Under the pieces are notes generated by a model that saw only the letters and a program-made list of their open reading frames with translations, did no database searches and was not told where the DNA came from. Below, in pieces: positions 39,397 through 47,962 of a DNA stretch of 64,000 bases. The position numbers and the translations under genes were made by a program. Source of the stretch: Mitsuokella sp047974105 (GTDB taxonomy: Bacteria > Bacillota > Negativicutes > Selenomonadales > Selenomonadaceae). The stretch is from contig NZ_JBHYRS010000003.1 of assembly GCF_047974105.1 (NCBI RefSeq), forward strand, positions 62,001 to 126,000. The letters are read 5' to 3'. The first letter of the stretch is position 1; each line of letters opens with the position of its first letter.

Positions 39397-40272
39397 ATGC
39401 AAAAAATCAGAAAAGCGGTCATTCCGGCAGCGGGCTACGGCACGCGCTTTTTGCCTGCGACGAAGGCTACACCAAAGGAAATGCTGCCGATCGTCGACAA
39501 ACCGACCATTCAGTACATCGTCGAGGAGGCCCTGCAGAGCGGCATTGAGGAAATCCTCATCGTCAGCGGCCATGGCAAGCGCGCCATCGAGGACCACTTT
39601 GATTCGGCGCCGACGCTTGAGGCCGAGCTCAAGAAAAAGGGTAAACTCGACCTTTTGAAGATGGTGCAGGATACCGCAAATATCCGCATTCACTACATTC
39701 GCCAGCGCTACATGCGCGGCCTCGGCGATGCCATTCTCTGCGCGAAGGCTTTTATGGGGGATGAGCCCTTCGCTGTACTTTTAGGTGATGATGTCGTCTA
39801 CAATCCCGAGAAACCGGCCTTAAAGCAGCTCATCGATGTGTATAACGCGACGGGCGGCTCGGTCCTCGGCTGCCAAATCGTACCGGATGAAAAAGTATCG
39901 TCCTATGGCATTGTTGCCGGCGAGAAGACGGACAATCCGCGTCTCATGCGCGTGCGCGACATGATTGAAAAACCTTCATTGGAAGAAGCGCCGAGCCGCA
40001 TGGCTGTACTCGGCCGCTACATCATTCGTCCGGAAATCTTCGGCATTCTTGAGCATACGGCCCCTGGCAAGGGCGGCGAGATCCAGCTCACGGATGCTCT
40101 CAAAGAACTGGCACGCCAGCAGGCCGTCTATGCCTACGACTTTGAAGGCAAGCGCTACGACCTCGGCGATAAACTCGGCTTCCTCAAGGCGACTGTGGAA
40201 TTTGCCCTGCGCCGCAAAGACCTTGGCGGCCCGTTCAAGAAATATCTCAAGGATCTCGTCGCCGGAATCTGA
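39397..40272 (+). CDS. galU: UTP-glucose-1-phosphate uridylyltransferase
   Basis: GalU makes UDP-glucose from UTP and glucose 1-phosphate for the Leloir pathway and envelope polysaccharides. The 291-residue protein starts MQKIRKAVIPAAGYGTRFLP with the nucleotide-binding GxGTRFLP, has TKATPKEMLPIVDKP and EIQLTDAL, and is full length. ATG at 39397 follows AGGGGAA. A TATAAT at 39331-39336 may be its own -10. It directly follows the galactosidase genes, consistent with galactose metabolism; galK and galT are not in the window. Confidence 0.95.
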   Translation: MQKIRKAVIPAAGYGTRFLPATKATPKEMLPIVDKPTIQYIVEEALQSGIEEILIVSGHGKRAIEDHFDSAPTLEAELKKKGKLDLLKMVQDTANIRIHYIRQRYMRGLGDAILCAKAFMGDEPFAVLLGDDVVYNPEKPALKQLIDVYNATGGSVLGCQIVPDEKVSSYGIVAGEKTDNPRLMRVRDMIEKPSLEEAPSRMAVLGRYIIRPEIFGILEHTAPGKGGEIQLTDALKELARQQAVYAYDFEGKRYDLGDKLGFLKATVEFALRRKDLGGPFKKYLKDLVAGI

Positions 40273-40282
40273 GGTGTGAAGT

Positions 40283-41521
40283 TTGCAGAAGAAATATAAG
40301 GCAAATCTGGCACTGGGCATCAGCGCAGCGGGCTTTCTCGGCACGTTTGCGGCCAGCGGTTCAGGTTTTGCCATGGGACTTTTTCATCATGGCTTCCTCG
40401 CCGCCACGATTGGCGGCCTCGCGGACTGGTTTGCTGTCACGGCATTTTTCCGTAAGCCCTTGGGCATTTCCTACCGCACGGATGTCCTGCGCCGCAACCG
40501 CGGCCGCATCATGGATGCCATCGTGACGTTTGCGAGTGAGGACCTGCTGAGCACGAAAAATATCATGCGCGTCATCCGCGAGCAGGATACGGCGGGGCTG
40601 CTCGTCGATTATCTGGAGCATCGCGGCGGCCGCGAAGGTGTCGTCTCCGTGGTGGATGCTGTCGTTTTAAAAATCGTCAATGACCTTGACAGCGCGAGCG
40701 TCGCCAAGGAACTCGCTCCTGCCGTGCGCGAGGGACTCAAGGGGCTGGCCCTTGAGAACATCCTTTTGGAACTCGTGCGCCTGTTGGGCGAAGAGCGCCA
40801 TACAAGGCGCATCCTGCACAGTGTCCTGAGCATCGGGGAGCAGGTGCTTTCTTCGCCTGCCATGCAGCAGGTTCTTCTTGATAATATCAAGACCCTGCGC
40901 AAAGAATACGAGGGAGAGTCTGCAGGCAGGGCCTTTGTGCTCTCAGCACTTGGCCTTGATGATAAAGAAATCCTGCGCATCTTCAATGAAAAAGCCCAAA
41001 AAGGCCTTGCTGACCTTTTGAGCGAGCAGACAGAGAGCTATGCCCATCTCAAAGCTGGCTTTGAGAGCATGATTTTGTCCTTCAGCCGTGATGAATCCCT
41101 GCGCCATGTACTGGCAGAATGGAAGGAAAGATGGCTCGAGCAGGTTGATATCGAAGGCCTGATTGCCAAATGGCTCGAGACAAACCTCAAGGGGGAAAAT
41201 CCCTTCTGGCTGCCGCATCTGCACGACTTTGTTGAAAAACGCATCGATACATTTGTTGCGTCGAAGCCGTGGCAGCGCCGTTTCGATACCTTCATGAAAG
41301 ATTTTCTTGAGAGCGAACTCGAGAAGCACCATGAGCTCATTCCGGGACTCATTCGCGAGCGTCTGGCAGAATTCAGCGATGATGCCCTTGTGGCCTTTGT
41401 CGAAGAAAAAGTCCAGGACGACCTGCAGATGATTCGCATCAATGGTTCGATTGTCGGTTCGCTCGTCGGCATGGGACTGTATATTCTCGTCTGGGCAGCA
41501 GAAAGGGTGTGGGGCGTATGA
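40283..41521 (+). CDS. DUF445 family membrane protein, first copy
   Basis: This 412-residue protein belongs to the DUF445 (YheB-like) family of unknown function. An N-terminal hydrophobic hairpin with GLADWFAVTAFFRKPLG, the family signature, is followed by ~300 residues of mainly helical, charged sequence and a C-terminal transmembrane helix after INGSIVGSLVG. Start is TTG at 40283 after GAGGTG. The stop overlaps the next DUF445 gene (ATGA), so the pair is translationally coupled. Confidence 0.88.
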   Translation: MQKKYKANLALGISAAGFLGTFAASGSGFAMGLFHHGFLAATIGGLADWFAVTAFFRKPLGISYRTDVLRRNRGRIMDAIVTFASEDLLSTKNIMRVIREQDTAGLLVDYLEHRGGREGVVSVVDAVVLKIVNDLDSASVAKELAPAVREGLKGLALENILLELVRLLGEERHTRRILHSVLSIGEQVLSSPAMQQVLLDNIKTLRKEYEGESAGRAFVLSALGLDDKEILRIFNEKAQKGLADLLSEQTESYAHLKAGFESMILSFSRDESLRHVLAEWKERWLEQVDIEGLIAKWLETNLKGENPFWLPHLHDFVEKRIDTFVASKPWQRRFDTFMKDFLESELEKHHELIPGLIRERLAEFSDDALVAFVEEKVQDDLQMIRINGSIVGSLVGMGLYILVWAAERVWGV

Positions 41522-42816
41522 CGAAAACATGGAATAAGGCAGACCGCGTGCTCTTCCTTGCTTTTATCGTATTCCTCATCGCCCTGTTCCTGCATCTGCA
41601 GATGAGGCAGTCCGTGGTCGTTTCGGGCTTTCTGTTCTGCGCGGAGGCCGCTCTCGTCGGCGGCATCGCGGACTGGTTCGCCGTCACGGCCCTTTTCCGG
41701 AAGCCTCTGGGGTTCCCGTATCACACGGCCATCCTGCCGCGCCGCCGTCAGTCCTTCATCAAGGCCTCGGTGACGATGGTCCAGAAGGAATTTTTCTCGC
41801 GGCGCAAGGTCTTCCGCCATCTTGAGCGCCTGCACCTCATGCCGATGCTCATGCAGTGGCTCGGGGAAAAGGATACGAGGGAGACGGTCTCGCGCCAGCT
41901 CTATCACTATGCACGCGGTTTCCTGCTGCGCAGGGACAGCGAGAAAAAGGCCATGGAGATTGCGCAGGAACTCCGCCATCATCTGCAGACGATGGAGCCT
42001 GAAGATATTTTTGCCAGTGTCGGCAGCTGGCTGCAGAGAAGCGGCCGCGATAAGGACTTTCTTGCCAAGCTCGCAGCGTACCTCGGCACGCGGGCGGCCG
42101 CGCCTGAGACGGCCAAGGCCATTGAGGGGATGCTCGAGGCCTACGAAAAGGAAAAGGCCAAGAGCACACTGGCACTGTTTCTCACGGGACTGGCCGAGGC
42201 CATGGACCTCGTGAACCTTGAGGATGCGGCAAAAGCCATGCAGAAGCAGCTCGTCGCCATGCTCAGGGAACTCGGCACGCGCGACTCCGAGCTGCAGCAG
42301 GATATGCTCGCGCTCTTTTATGAAAAGGCCGCCGTCCTCAATGCAGAGCCGGAATTTCATCAGCTCGTACACGAACTGCGTGACAGCCTCGTCGCGGAGC
42401 TGCCGATTGAAGAAGCCGTCGCCAGGGCTGCTGCTCATATGCGCGCGCATTTTGATGCCGATGCCGCGCGTCAGGTCGATGCCGTTGAAGAGCATCTGCC
42501 CGTACTGCGCAGCCGCCTTGCGGACATCATTGAGGAAGAATACGACCGCGGCCTGCATCTCCTGCAGACCGACGACGAGCTTCGCCATACGGTCGGCCAC
42601 TTTCTCTATGACCTCATCGCGCGTTCGGCCCTGCACGCCCAGACGCTTGTTGGCGTCGTCGTCGAAAATGTCCTTTCGCGCCTGACCGACGAACAGCTCA
42701 ATCACCTCGTTTACGACAAGGTTGAGCCGGATTTGCTCTGGATCCGCATGAACGGCTCCATTGTCGGTGCCGGCATTGGCTTTGTGCTCTTCTGCATTTT
42801 GCAGCTCGCACATTGA
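41518..42816 (+). CDS. DUF445 family membrane protein, second copy
   Basis: The 432-residue paralogue of the preceding gene has the same architecture: two N-terminal hydrophobic segments around GIADWFAVTALFRKPLG, a long helical middle and a C-terminal MNGSIVGAGIG followed by a membrane helix. The overlap of start and stop codons and the shared end motif (R-x-NGSIVG) suggest the two form a complex or arose by duplication. The function is unknown. Confidence 0.88.
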   Translation: MTKTWNKADRVLFLAFIVFLIALFLHLQMRQSVVVSGFLFCAEAALVGGIADWFAVTALFRKPLGFPYHTAILPRRRQSFIKASVTMVQKEFFSRRKVFRHLERLHLMPMLMQWLGEKDTRETVSRQLYHYARGFLLRRDSEKKAMEIAQELRHHLQTMEPEDIFASVGSWLQRSGRDKDFLAKLAAYLGTRAAAPETAKAIEGMLEAYEKEKAKSTLALFLTGLAEAMDLVNLEDAAKAMQKQLVAMLRELGTRDSELQQDMLALFYEKAAVLNAEPEFHQLVHELRDSLVAELPIEEAVARAAAHMRAHFDADAARQVDAVEEHLPVLRSRLADIIEEEYDRGLHLLQTDDELRHTVGHFLYDLIARSALHAQTLVGVVVENVLSRLTDEQLNHLVYDKVEPDLLWIRMNGSIVGAGIGFVLFCILQLAH

Positions 42817-42832
42817 GTGTAGTATAATCAAA

Positions 42833-42876
42833 AAAAGAATGGCTTGACGCTTTTGAGCGCCGGGCCATTCTTTTTT
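42833..42876. terminator. Bidirectional terminator between DUF445 and mutY
   Basis: AAAAGAATGGC/GCCATTCTTTT with A and T tracts on both sides serves both convergent genes. Confidence 0.85.
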
Positions 42877-42890
42877 GCTGTTTAGGCAAT

Positions 42891-44006
42891 TTATTTTTCT
42901 TTTTCGAGGAAGTTAAGGAAGTATTGAAAGGCTGAGGGAATGCTGTACGTATCAGCCAGCTCTGCGGGACTGGCCCAGACGAATTCAGTTTTTGCCTCGG
43001 CAATTTGAGAAGCCGCTTCTGCAAGCGTGATTTTGTAGCCGTGCATCTGCCATTCGACATGAGAGAAGATGTGTTTGGCTGCAGGCAGCTTCTGTACCGC
43101 AGCAATATCGTCTTTTGTCAGGCCTTGCTCGGCAAGGGCTTCATAGAGCTGTGCCTTTGTCAGATGCCCCGCGAGATTCGGCAGCTCCCAGAGACCGGCG
43201 AGCAGGCCTTTTTCCGGGCGTTTGTGAAGTGCGAGATTTTTTCCCTGATAGATGAGCAGCACCGTGAGCTTTTCGACGCGGCGCTTTTTCTTTGCACTCT
43301 TAACAGGGAATTTTTGTTCCTGTCCGAGGTCGTGGGCAAGGCAGAGGCGTGCAAGGGGGCAGGCGGCGCAGTGCGGCGCGCCGTTTGGCAGGCAGACGAT
43401 CGCGCCGAGGTCCATAAAGGCCTGATTCAGGGCACCGGCTTCCGAGCCTGCCGGGTAAATGGGAGTCAGGGCGTCTTCGACGGCGCGTTTCACCGCGGGC
43501 AGGGCGATATCTTCGCCGCAGGCAAGCACGCGCATGACGACGCGCAGAATGTTGCCGTCGACAGCGGGCAGGGGCAGTCCAAAGGCAATTGAGCCAATGG
43601 CACTGGCCGTATAGCGGCCGATGCCGGGGAGTTTTAAGAGCTGTTCAAAGTCGGCAGGCAGATTTCCTTCATAGGAATTTACGAGCTCACAGGCGGCCTT
43701 TTTGAGATTGCGCGCGCGGCTGTAATAGCCAAGGCCCTGCCAGAGCTTCATTAAAGCATCTTCGTTGCACGCAGCCAGGTCTGCAATCGTCGGCAGCTTT
43801 GCCAAAAAGCGGTGATAATAGGGGATGACGGCACTAGCCCTTGTCTGCTGCAGCATGATTTCCGACAGCCAGACATGATACGGCGTCACATCCTCGCGCC
43901 ACGGCAGCGCGCGCTCCGTTTCCTGTGCGTGATACCAGCGGAGCAGGGGCTCCGTGATTTCGTTCAGTATGGCCGTATTTGGCAGCGTGCAGTCCGTTTT
44001 CTTCAT
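42891..44006 (-). CDS. mutY: A/G-specific adenine glycosylase
   Basis: MutY (371 residues) removes adenine mispaired with 8-oxoguanine. It has the catalytic-domain start LPWREDVTPYHVWLSEIMLQ, the helix-hairpin-helix LPGIGRYTASAI, the catalytic Asp in PAVDGNILRV, a four-cysteine Fe-S loop and a C-terminal Nudix-like domain that reads 8-oxoG. The Fe-S spacing is C-x7-C-x2-C-x5-C, one residue longer in the first gap than the usual x6. I chose the ATG at 44006 (MKKTDCT); the frame continues 51 codons further upstream but crosses the likely promoter. Confidence 0.93.
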   Translation of the reverse strand: MKKTDCTLPNTAILNEITEPLLRWYHAQETERALPWREDVTPYHVWLSEIMLQQTRASAVIPYYHRFLAKLPTIADLAACNEDALMKLWQGLGYYSRARNLKKAACELVNSYEGNLPADFEQLLKLPGIGRYTASAIGSIAFGLPLPAVDGNILRVVMRVLACGEDIALPAVKRAVEDALTPIYPAGSEAGALNQAFMDLGAIVCLPNGAPHCAACPLARLCLAHDLGQEQKFPVKSAKKKRRVEKLTVLLIYQGKNLALHKRPEKGLLAGLWELPNLAGHLTKAQLYEALAEQGLTKDDIAAVQKLPAAKHIFSHVEWQMHGYKITLAEAASQIAEAKTEFVWASPAELADTYSIPSAFQYFLNFLEKEK

Positions 44007-44433
44007 ATAAATAAATGATCCTTTCCATTGATTTTTTCGATAACTGCCGCTGTTTGGGAACATATCCCGTCTGCGGCAATTTGGCAGTATCTTCATTATA
44101 GCATAGGTTGTATATGGATACAGTATATCGCAGTGGACAAAAAAACTTCTGTGCTGCATTCCTGCTGCAAAGACCCCGACAGACTCCCTTGGGAATGGAC
44201 ATGAATTTTACTTGAACAATAAAAAACCGATTCGATAATGCATTTTGTCTATTGTAAACGGAAGGTTGCGGTTATTCTTTATAAAAAAATCCAAAAAAAG
44301 TTACAAAAACGTGTTGACAAAATGTGCACGTAGAGTAATAATGTATACATGTTTACAGCGTTACATGTTGAATGTGCAAGGGAGCCATGATATAATAATT
44401 GTGGTATAAGCACTTCTGGGAGGAGATGAAACC
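44007..44433. other. Divergent intergenic region between mutY and ilvN
   Basis: This 427-base gap holds no gene I can support. On the minus strand a TGCTATAAT extended -10 (box at 44095-44100) could drive mutY. In that leader TGCCGC (44045-44050) can pair with GCGGCA (44073-44078), with an inner GGGA/TCCC pairing. The right part holds the ilvN promoter. No T-box or tRNA-like leader is seen. Confidence 0.6.
44314..44341 (+). promoter_or_regulatory. Promoter of the ilv-leu cluster
   Basis: TTGACA (44314-44319) is exact; TAATAA (44336-44341) after 16 bases is the likely -10. It lies about 90 bases before ilvN. Confidence 0.65.
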
Positions 44434-44964
44434 ATGGAACACGTTTTATCGGTCTTTGTCGAAAACCAGACTGGTGTTCTTGTCCGCGTTGTAAGCATGT
44501 TTTCCAGACGCGAGTTCAACATCGACAGTTTGTCGGTGGGCGTTACGGAAACACCGGATTTTTCGCGCATCACGATTGTTGTGCACGGTGATGAAAATCT
44601 CATCGAGCAGATGATTAAGCAGCTCGAGAAGATGCCGGTGGTCCGCGCTGTACAGCGGCTGGATGCCAAAAACGCTGTGTGCCGCGGGATGACACTAATA
44701 AAGGTCAAGGCGGATGACAACAACCGCCTCGATATCCTGAAGATGGCAGAGCTTTTCAGGGCTCATGTCGTTGACGTCGAATCGACGACACTCGTCTTCG
44801 AGATTACGGGCAGCGATGACAAGGTCACGGCTTTCCTCAGACTCGTAAAGCCTTACGGGATTGCCGAAGTCATACGCACCGGCCTGATAGCATTGGAACG
44901 CGGTGAGCATACCATCTATGAACATTGTGAGGAGAGAGAGTATTATGGCAAAAACTTACTATGA
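44434..44964 (+). CDS. ilvN: Acetolactate synthase small (regulatory) subunit
   Basis: This 176-residue subunit gives valine feedback control to acetolactate synthase. The N-terminal ACT domain starts VLSVFVENQTGVLVRVVSMFSR (family core NxxGVLxRVxxLF) and contains FNIDSLSVG; a second ACT-like domain fills the C-terminal half. It overlaps ilvC by 20 bases. The catalytic subunit gene ilvB lies 4 kb downstream at the end of the cluster, instead of directly upstream as usual. Confidence 0.95.
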   Translation: MEHVLSVFVENQTGVLVRVVSMFSRREFNIDSLSVGVTETPDFSRITIVVHGDENLIEQMIKQLEKMPVVRAVQRLDAKNAVCRGMTLIKVKADDNNRLDILKMAELFRAHVVDVESTTLVFEITGSDDKVTAFLRLVKPYGIAEVIRTGLIALERGEHTIYEHCEEREYYGKNLL

Positions 44965-45961
44965 GCAGGATGCAAACTGGGATGTACTGAATGGCAAAAC
45001 GATCGCCATCATCGGTTATGGCAGCCAGGGCCATGCCCATGCACTGAACCTGAAGGACAGCGGTGCAAACGTCATCGTTGGTCTGTATGAAGGCTCCAAA
45101 TCCAAGAAAGTTGCTGAGGAACACGGCCTGAAGGTTTACACGGTCGCTGAGGCTGTTAAACAGGCTGATATCACGATGTTCCTGATTCCGGATGAGAAGC
45201 AGGCTGATGTCTACAAGAAAGAAATTGCCCCGAACCTCAAACCGGGCAGTGCTCTCGCCTTTGCACATGGCTTCAACATCCATTACCAGCAGATCGTTCC
45301 GCCGGCTGATGTCGATGTCTTCATGGTTGCTCCGAAAGGCCCGGGCCATCTCGTTCGCCGCACGTTCACGGAAGGTTCCGGCGTTCCGGCAGTATTTGCT
45401 ATCTATCAGGATGCTACGGGCAAATGCCGCGACATCACGCTGGCATACACGAAGGGCCTCGGCGCTCTGCGTTCCGGCGCTCTTGAGACGACGTTCCGTG
45501 ATGAGACGGAAGAAGATCTGTTCGGCGAGCAGGCTGTCCTCTGCGGCGGCGTTTGCCAACTGATGCAGACGGGCTTCGAAGTCCTCGTTGAGGCAGGTTA
45601 TCCGCCAGAGATGGCATACTTCGAGTGCTTCCATGAGATGAAGCTCATCATTGACCTCTGCTACGAAGGCGGCTTCACGAAGATGCGTCAGTCCTGCTCC
45701 GATACGGCTGAGTATGGCGATTACATGGTTGGCCCGCGCATCATCACGGAAGACACGAAGAAAGAAATGAAGAAAGTCCTCAAAGAGATCCAGGACGGCA
45801 CGTTTGCCCGCAACTGGCTGCTTGAGAACAAGGCTGCTGGCCGCGTAAACTTCCTCATGGAGCGCCGTCTCCATGCAGAGCATCCGATCGAGAAGGTCGG
45901 CAAGGAACTGCGCGCTATGATGCCGTGGCTCAAAGACGGTGCAGATCTCTCCAAAGACTGA
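44945..45961 (+). CDS. ilvC: Ketol-acid reductoisomerase
   Basis: IlvC (338 residues, class I) isomerises and reduces acetolactate to dihydroxyisovalerate. The Rossmann loop IIGYGSQGHAHALNL and the longer loop after beta-2 (GLYEGSKSKK) point to NADPH use. The catalytic metal and substrate residues lie in the C-terminal knotted domain (AYFECFHEMKLIIDL). Start at 44945 follows GAGGAGAG within ilvN. Confidence 0.97.
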   Translation: MAKTYYEQDANWDVLNGKTIAIIGYGSQGHAHALNLKDSGANVIVGLYEGSKSKKVAEEHGLKVYTVAEAVKQADITMFLIPDEKQADVYKKEIAPNLKPGSALAFAHGFNIHYQQIVPPADVDVFMVAPKGPGHLVRRTFTEGSGVPAVFAIYQDATGKCRDITLAYTKGLGALRSGALETTFRDETEEDLFGEQAVLCGGVCQLMQTGFEVLVEAGYPPEMAYFECFHEMKLIIDLCYEGGFTKMRQSCSDTAEYGDYMVGPRIITEDTKKEMKKVLKEIQDGTFARNWLLENKAAGRVNFLMERRLHAEHPIEKVGKELRAMMPWLKDGADLSKD

Positions 45962-45992
45962 TTTTATACCGTTCAATTGAACAGGAAATAAA

Positions 45993-46029
45993 CGCTTCCC
46001 CGGCGAATTATACGTCGGGGAAGTTTTTT
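45993..46029 (+). terminator. Terminator-like hairpin between ilvC and leuC
   Basis: CTTCCCCGGCG/CGTCGGGGAAG (one G:T pair) and six T. It may separate or attenuate the leu genes from ilvNC. Confidence 0.85.
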
Positions 46030-46083
46030 CCAATAACTGAGTATGCTGAAGAAGCATACATATAAATATTAGGAGGGCATACT

Positions 46084-47346
46084 ATGGGTATGACTATGAG
46101 CGAGAAAATCCTCGCGAAACACGCCGGCCTCGATTCCGTGAAAGCCGGACAGCTCGTGACCTGCAATCTCGATATGGTACTCGCCAACGATATCACGGCG
46201 CCGCCGTCCATCAAGAAATTTGAGGAAATCGGCCGCCCCGTCTTTGACCGCACGAAAATTGCACTCGTACCGGACCATTTCCAGCCGGCCAAGGACATCA
46301 AGTCGGCAGAACTGGCCAAGGCCGTACGCGACTTTGCACATAAATACGACATTGTCAATTACTTCGAGCAGGGCCGCGTTGGCATCGAGCACGTCATTCT
46401 GCCGGAGAAGGGCATTGTCGCTCCGGGCATGCTGACGATTGGCGCGGACTCCCATACGTGCACGTATGGTGCAGTCAACGGATTTGCCACGGGCGTAGGC
46501 TCGACGGACCTCGGTGCTGCCATGGCCACGGGCAAGGCCTGGTTCAAAGTACCGGAGGCCATCAAGGTCTATCTGACGGGCGAGAAGCCAGCCGATATCA
46601 ACGGCAAAGATGTCATCCTGACGCTCATCGGCATGATCGGCGTCGACGGTGCTCTCTATAAATCCCTCGAATTTGCCGGCTCGGGCGTCAAGGCCCTGAC
46701 GATGACGGACCGTCTGACCATCTCGAACATGGCCATTGAAGCGGGCGGCAAGGCTGGTATTTTCCCGTTCGACGAAATCACGAAGGCTTATGTCGACGGC
46801 CGCGTCAAGAAGCCGTATGAGCCGGTCGCTGCCGACGATGACGCCGAGTACTGCCGCACGGTCGAAATCAACCTCTCCGAGCTCAAGCCGGTCGTCGCTT
46901 TCCCGCATCTGCCGGGCAACACGAAGCGCGTCGAAGATATCAAAGAGCCGATTGCCATCGACCAGGTCATCATCGGTTCGTGCACGAACGGCCGTCTTGA
47001 AGACATGGAGATTGCAGCCAATATCCTCGATGGCCATAAAGTCGCTGACCGCGTGCGCTGCATCGTCATCCCGGGCAGCCCTGCCATTTACAAAGAATCG
47101 ATGAAACGCGGCTATATCGATGTATTCATCGATGCCGGCTGTGCTGTCTCGACGCCGACCTGCGGCCCGTGCCTCGGCGGCTACATGGGCATCCTCGCCG
47201 CTGGTGAAAAATGCGTTTCGACGACGAACCGCAACTTCCGCGGCCGCATGGGCCATGTCGACAGTGAAGTTTACCTCGCCGGCCCGCATGTCGCTGCCGC
47301 GAGTGCAATCCTTGGACGCATCGCTACACCGGAGGAGGTAAAGTAA
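46084..47346 (+). CDS. leuC: 3-isopropylmalate dehydratase large subunit
   Basis: LeuC (420 residues, HACN/archaeal-like subfamily) carries the 4Fe-4S cluster that isomerises isopropylmalate. Cluster ligands are Cys in IIGSCTNGR and two in STPTCGPCLGG. IGADSHTCTYGA is also typical. It starts after AGGAGGG and is followed by leuD with one base between stop and start. Confidence 0.95.
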   Translation: MGMTMSEKILAKHAGLDSVKAGQLVTCNLDMVLANDITAPPSIKKFEEIGRPVFDRTKIALVPDHFQPAKDIKSAELAKAVRDFAHKYDIVNYFEQGRVGIEHVILPEKGIVAPGMLTIGADSHTCTYGAVNGFATGVGSTDLGAAMATGKAWFKVPEAIKVYLTGEKPADINGKDVILTLIGMIGVDGALYKSLEFAGSGVKALTMTDRLTISNMAIEAGGKAGIFPFDEITKAYVDGRVKKPYEPVAADDDAEYCRTVEINLSELKPVVAFPHLPGNTKRVEDIKEPIAIDQVIIGSCTNGRLEDMEIAANILDGHKVADRVRCIVIPGSPAIYKESMKRGYIDVFIDAGCAVSTPTCGPCLGGYMGILAAGEKCVSTTNRNFRGRMGHVDSEVYLAGPHVAAASAILGRIATPEEVK

Positions 47347-47347
47347 C

Positions 47348-47839
47348 ATGAAACACGAAGGTAAAGTATGGCGCTACGGCGATAACATCGACACGGATGT
47401 CATTATTCCGGCACGCTACCTCAATACATTTGACCCGAAAGAACTTGCTACGCACTGCATGGTCGATATCGACGAGAGTTTTGCCAAAAACGTCAAAGAA
47501 GGCGACATCATGGTCGGCGGCCGCAACTTCGGCTGCGGCTCCTCGCGCGAACATGCACCGGTGGCCATCAAAGCTTCGGGCATCCCTGTAGTCATTGCCG
47601 CGAGCTTCGCGCGCATTTTCTACCGCAACGGCATCAACATCGGCCTGCCGCTGCTCGAAATCGGCGATGAAGTCGAGAAAATCAAGGCCGGCGACAAACT
47701 GCGCGTGGATACGGCAACGGGTGTCATCGAAGATTTGACGACGGGCGATGTGTTCCACGCACATCCGCTGCCGGGCTTCGTTCAGGATATCGCCAAAGCC
47801 GGCGGCCTGATTAACTACATCAAGAGCCAGCAGGCTTAA
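47348..47839 (+). CDS. leuD: 3-isopropylmalate dehydratase small subunit
   Basis: The 163-residue swivel subunit pairs with LeuC. It has GDNIDTDVIIPARYLN and the substrate loop NFGCGSSREHAP. The short form is the one that goes with the HACN-type LeuC. Its binding site, GGAGGAGG, lies inside the end of leuC. Confidence 0.95.
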   Translation: MKHEGKVWRYGDNIDTDVIIPARYLNTFDPKELATHCMVDIDESFAKNVKEGDIMVGGRNFGCGSSREHAPVAIKASGIPVVIAASFARIFYRNGINIGLPLLEIGDEVEKIKAGDKLRVDTATGVIEDLTTGDVFHAHPLPGFVQDIAKAGGLINYIKSQQA

Positions 47840-47850
47840 AGACTGCGCCG

Positions 47851-47900
47851 GGAATGCTCTGTTTCCTTCTATATATAATAGAAGGAAAGGGCATTCCTTT
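47851..47900 (+). terminator. Terminator-like hairpin between leuD and leuB
   Basis: GGAATGC/GCATTCC outer and TTTCCTTCTAT/ATAGAAGGAAA inner stems form a long hairpin with only three T after it, so it is probably a weak terminator or a processing or stability element. Confidence 0.55.
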
Positions 47901-47962
47901 CGCGTATCGTATTGGCAGAAAGATAACGGCAAACAAAAAGGCAAAAAAAAGAAGGTAGCAAT

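Noticed and set aside
44160..44433. T-box leader before the ilv-leu genes
   Set aside because: The leader after the promoter is only ~90 bases with no AGGGTGGNACCGCG-type T-box sequence or terminator.
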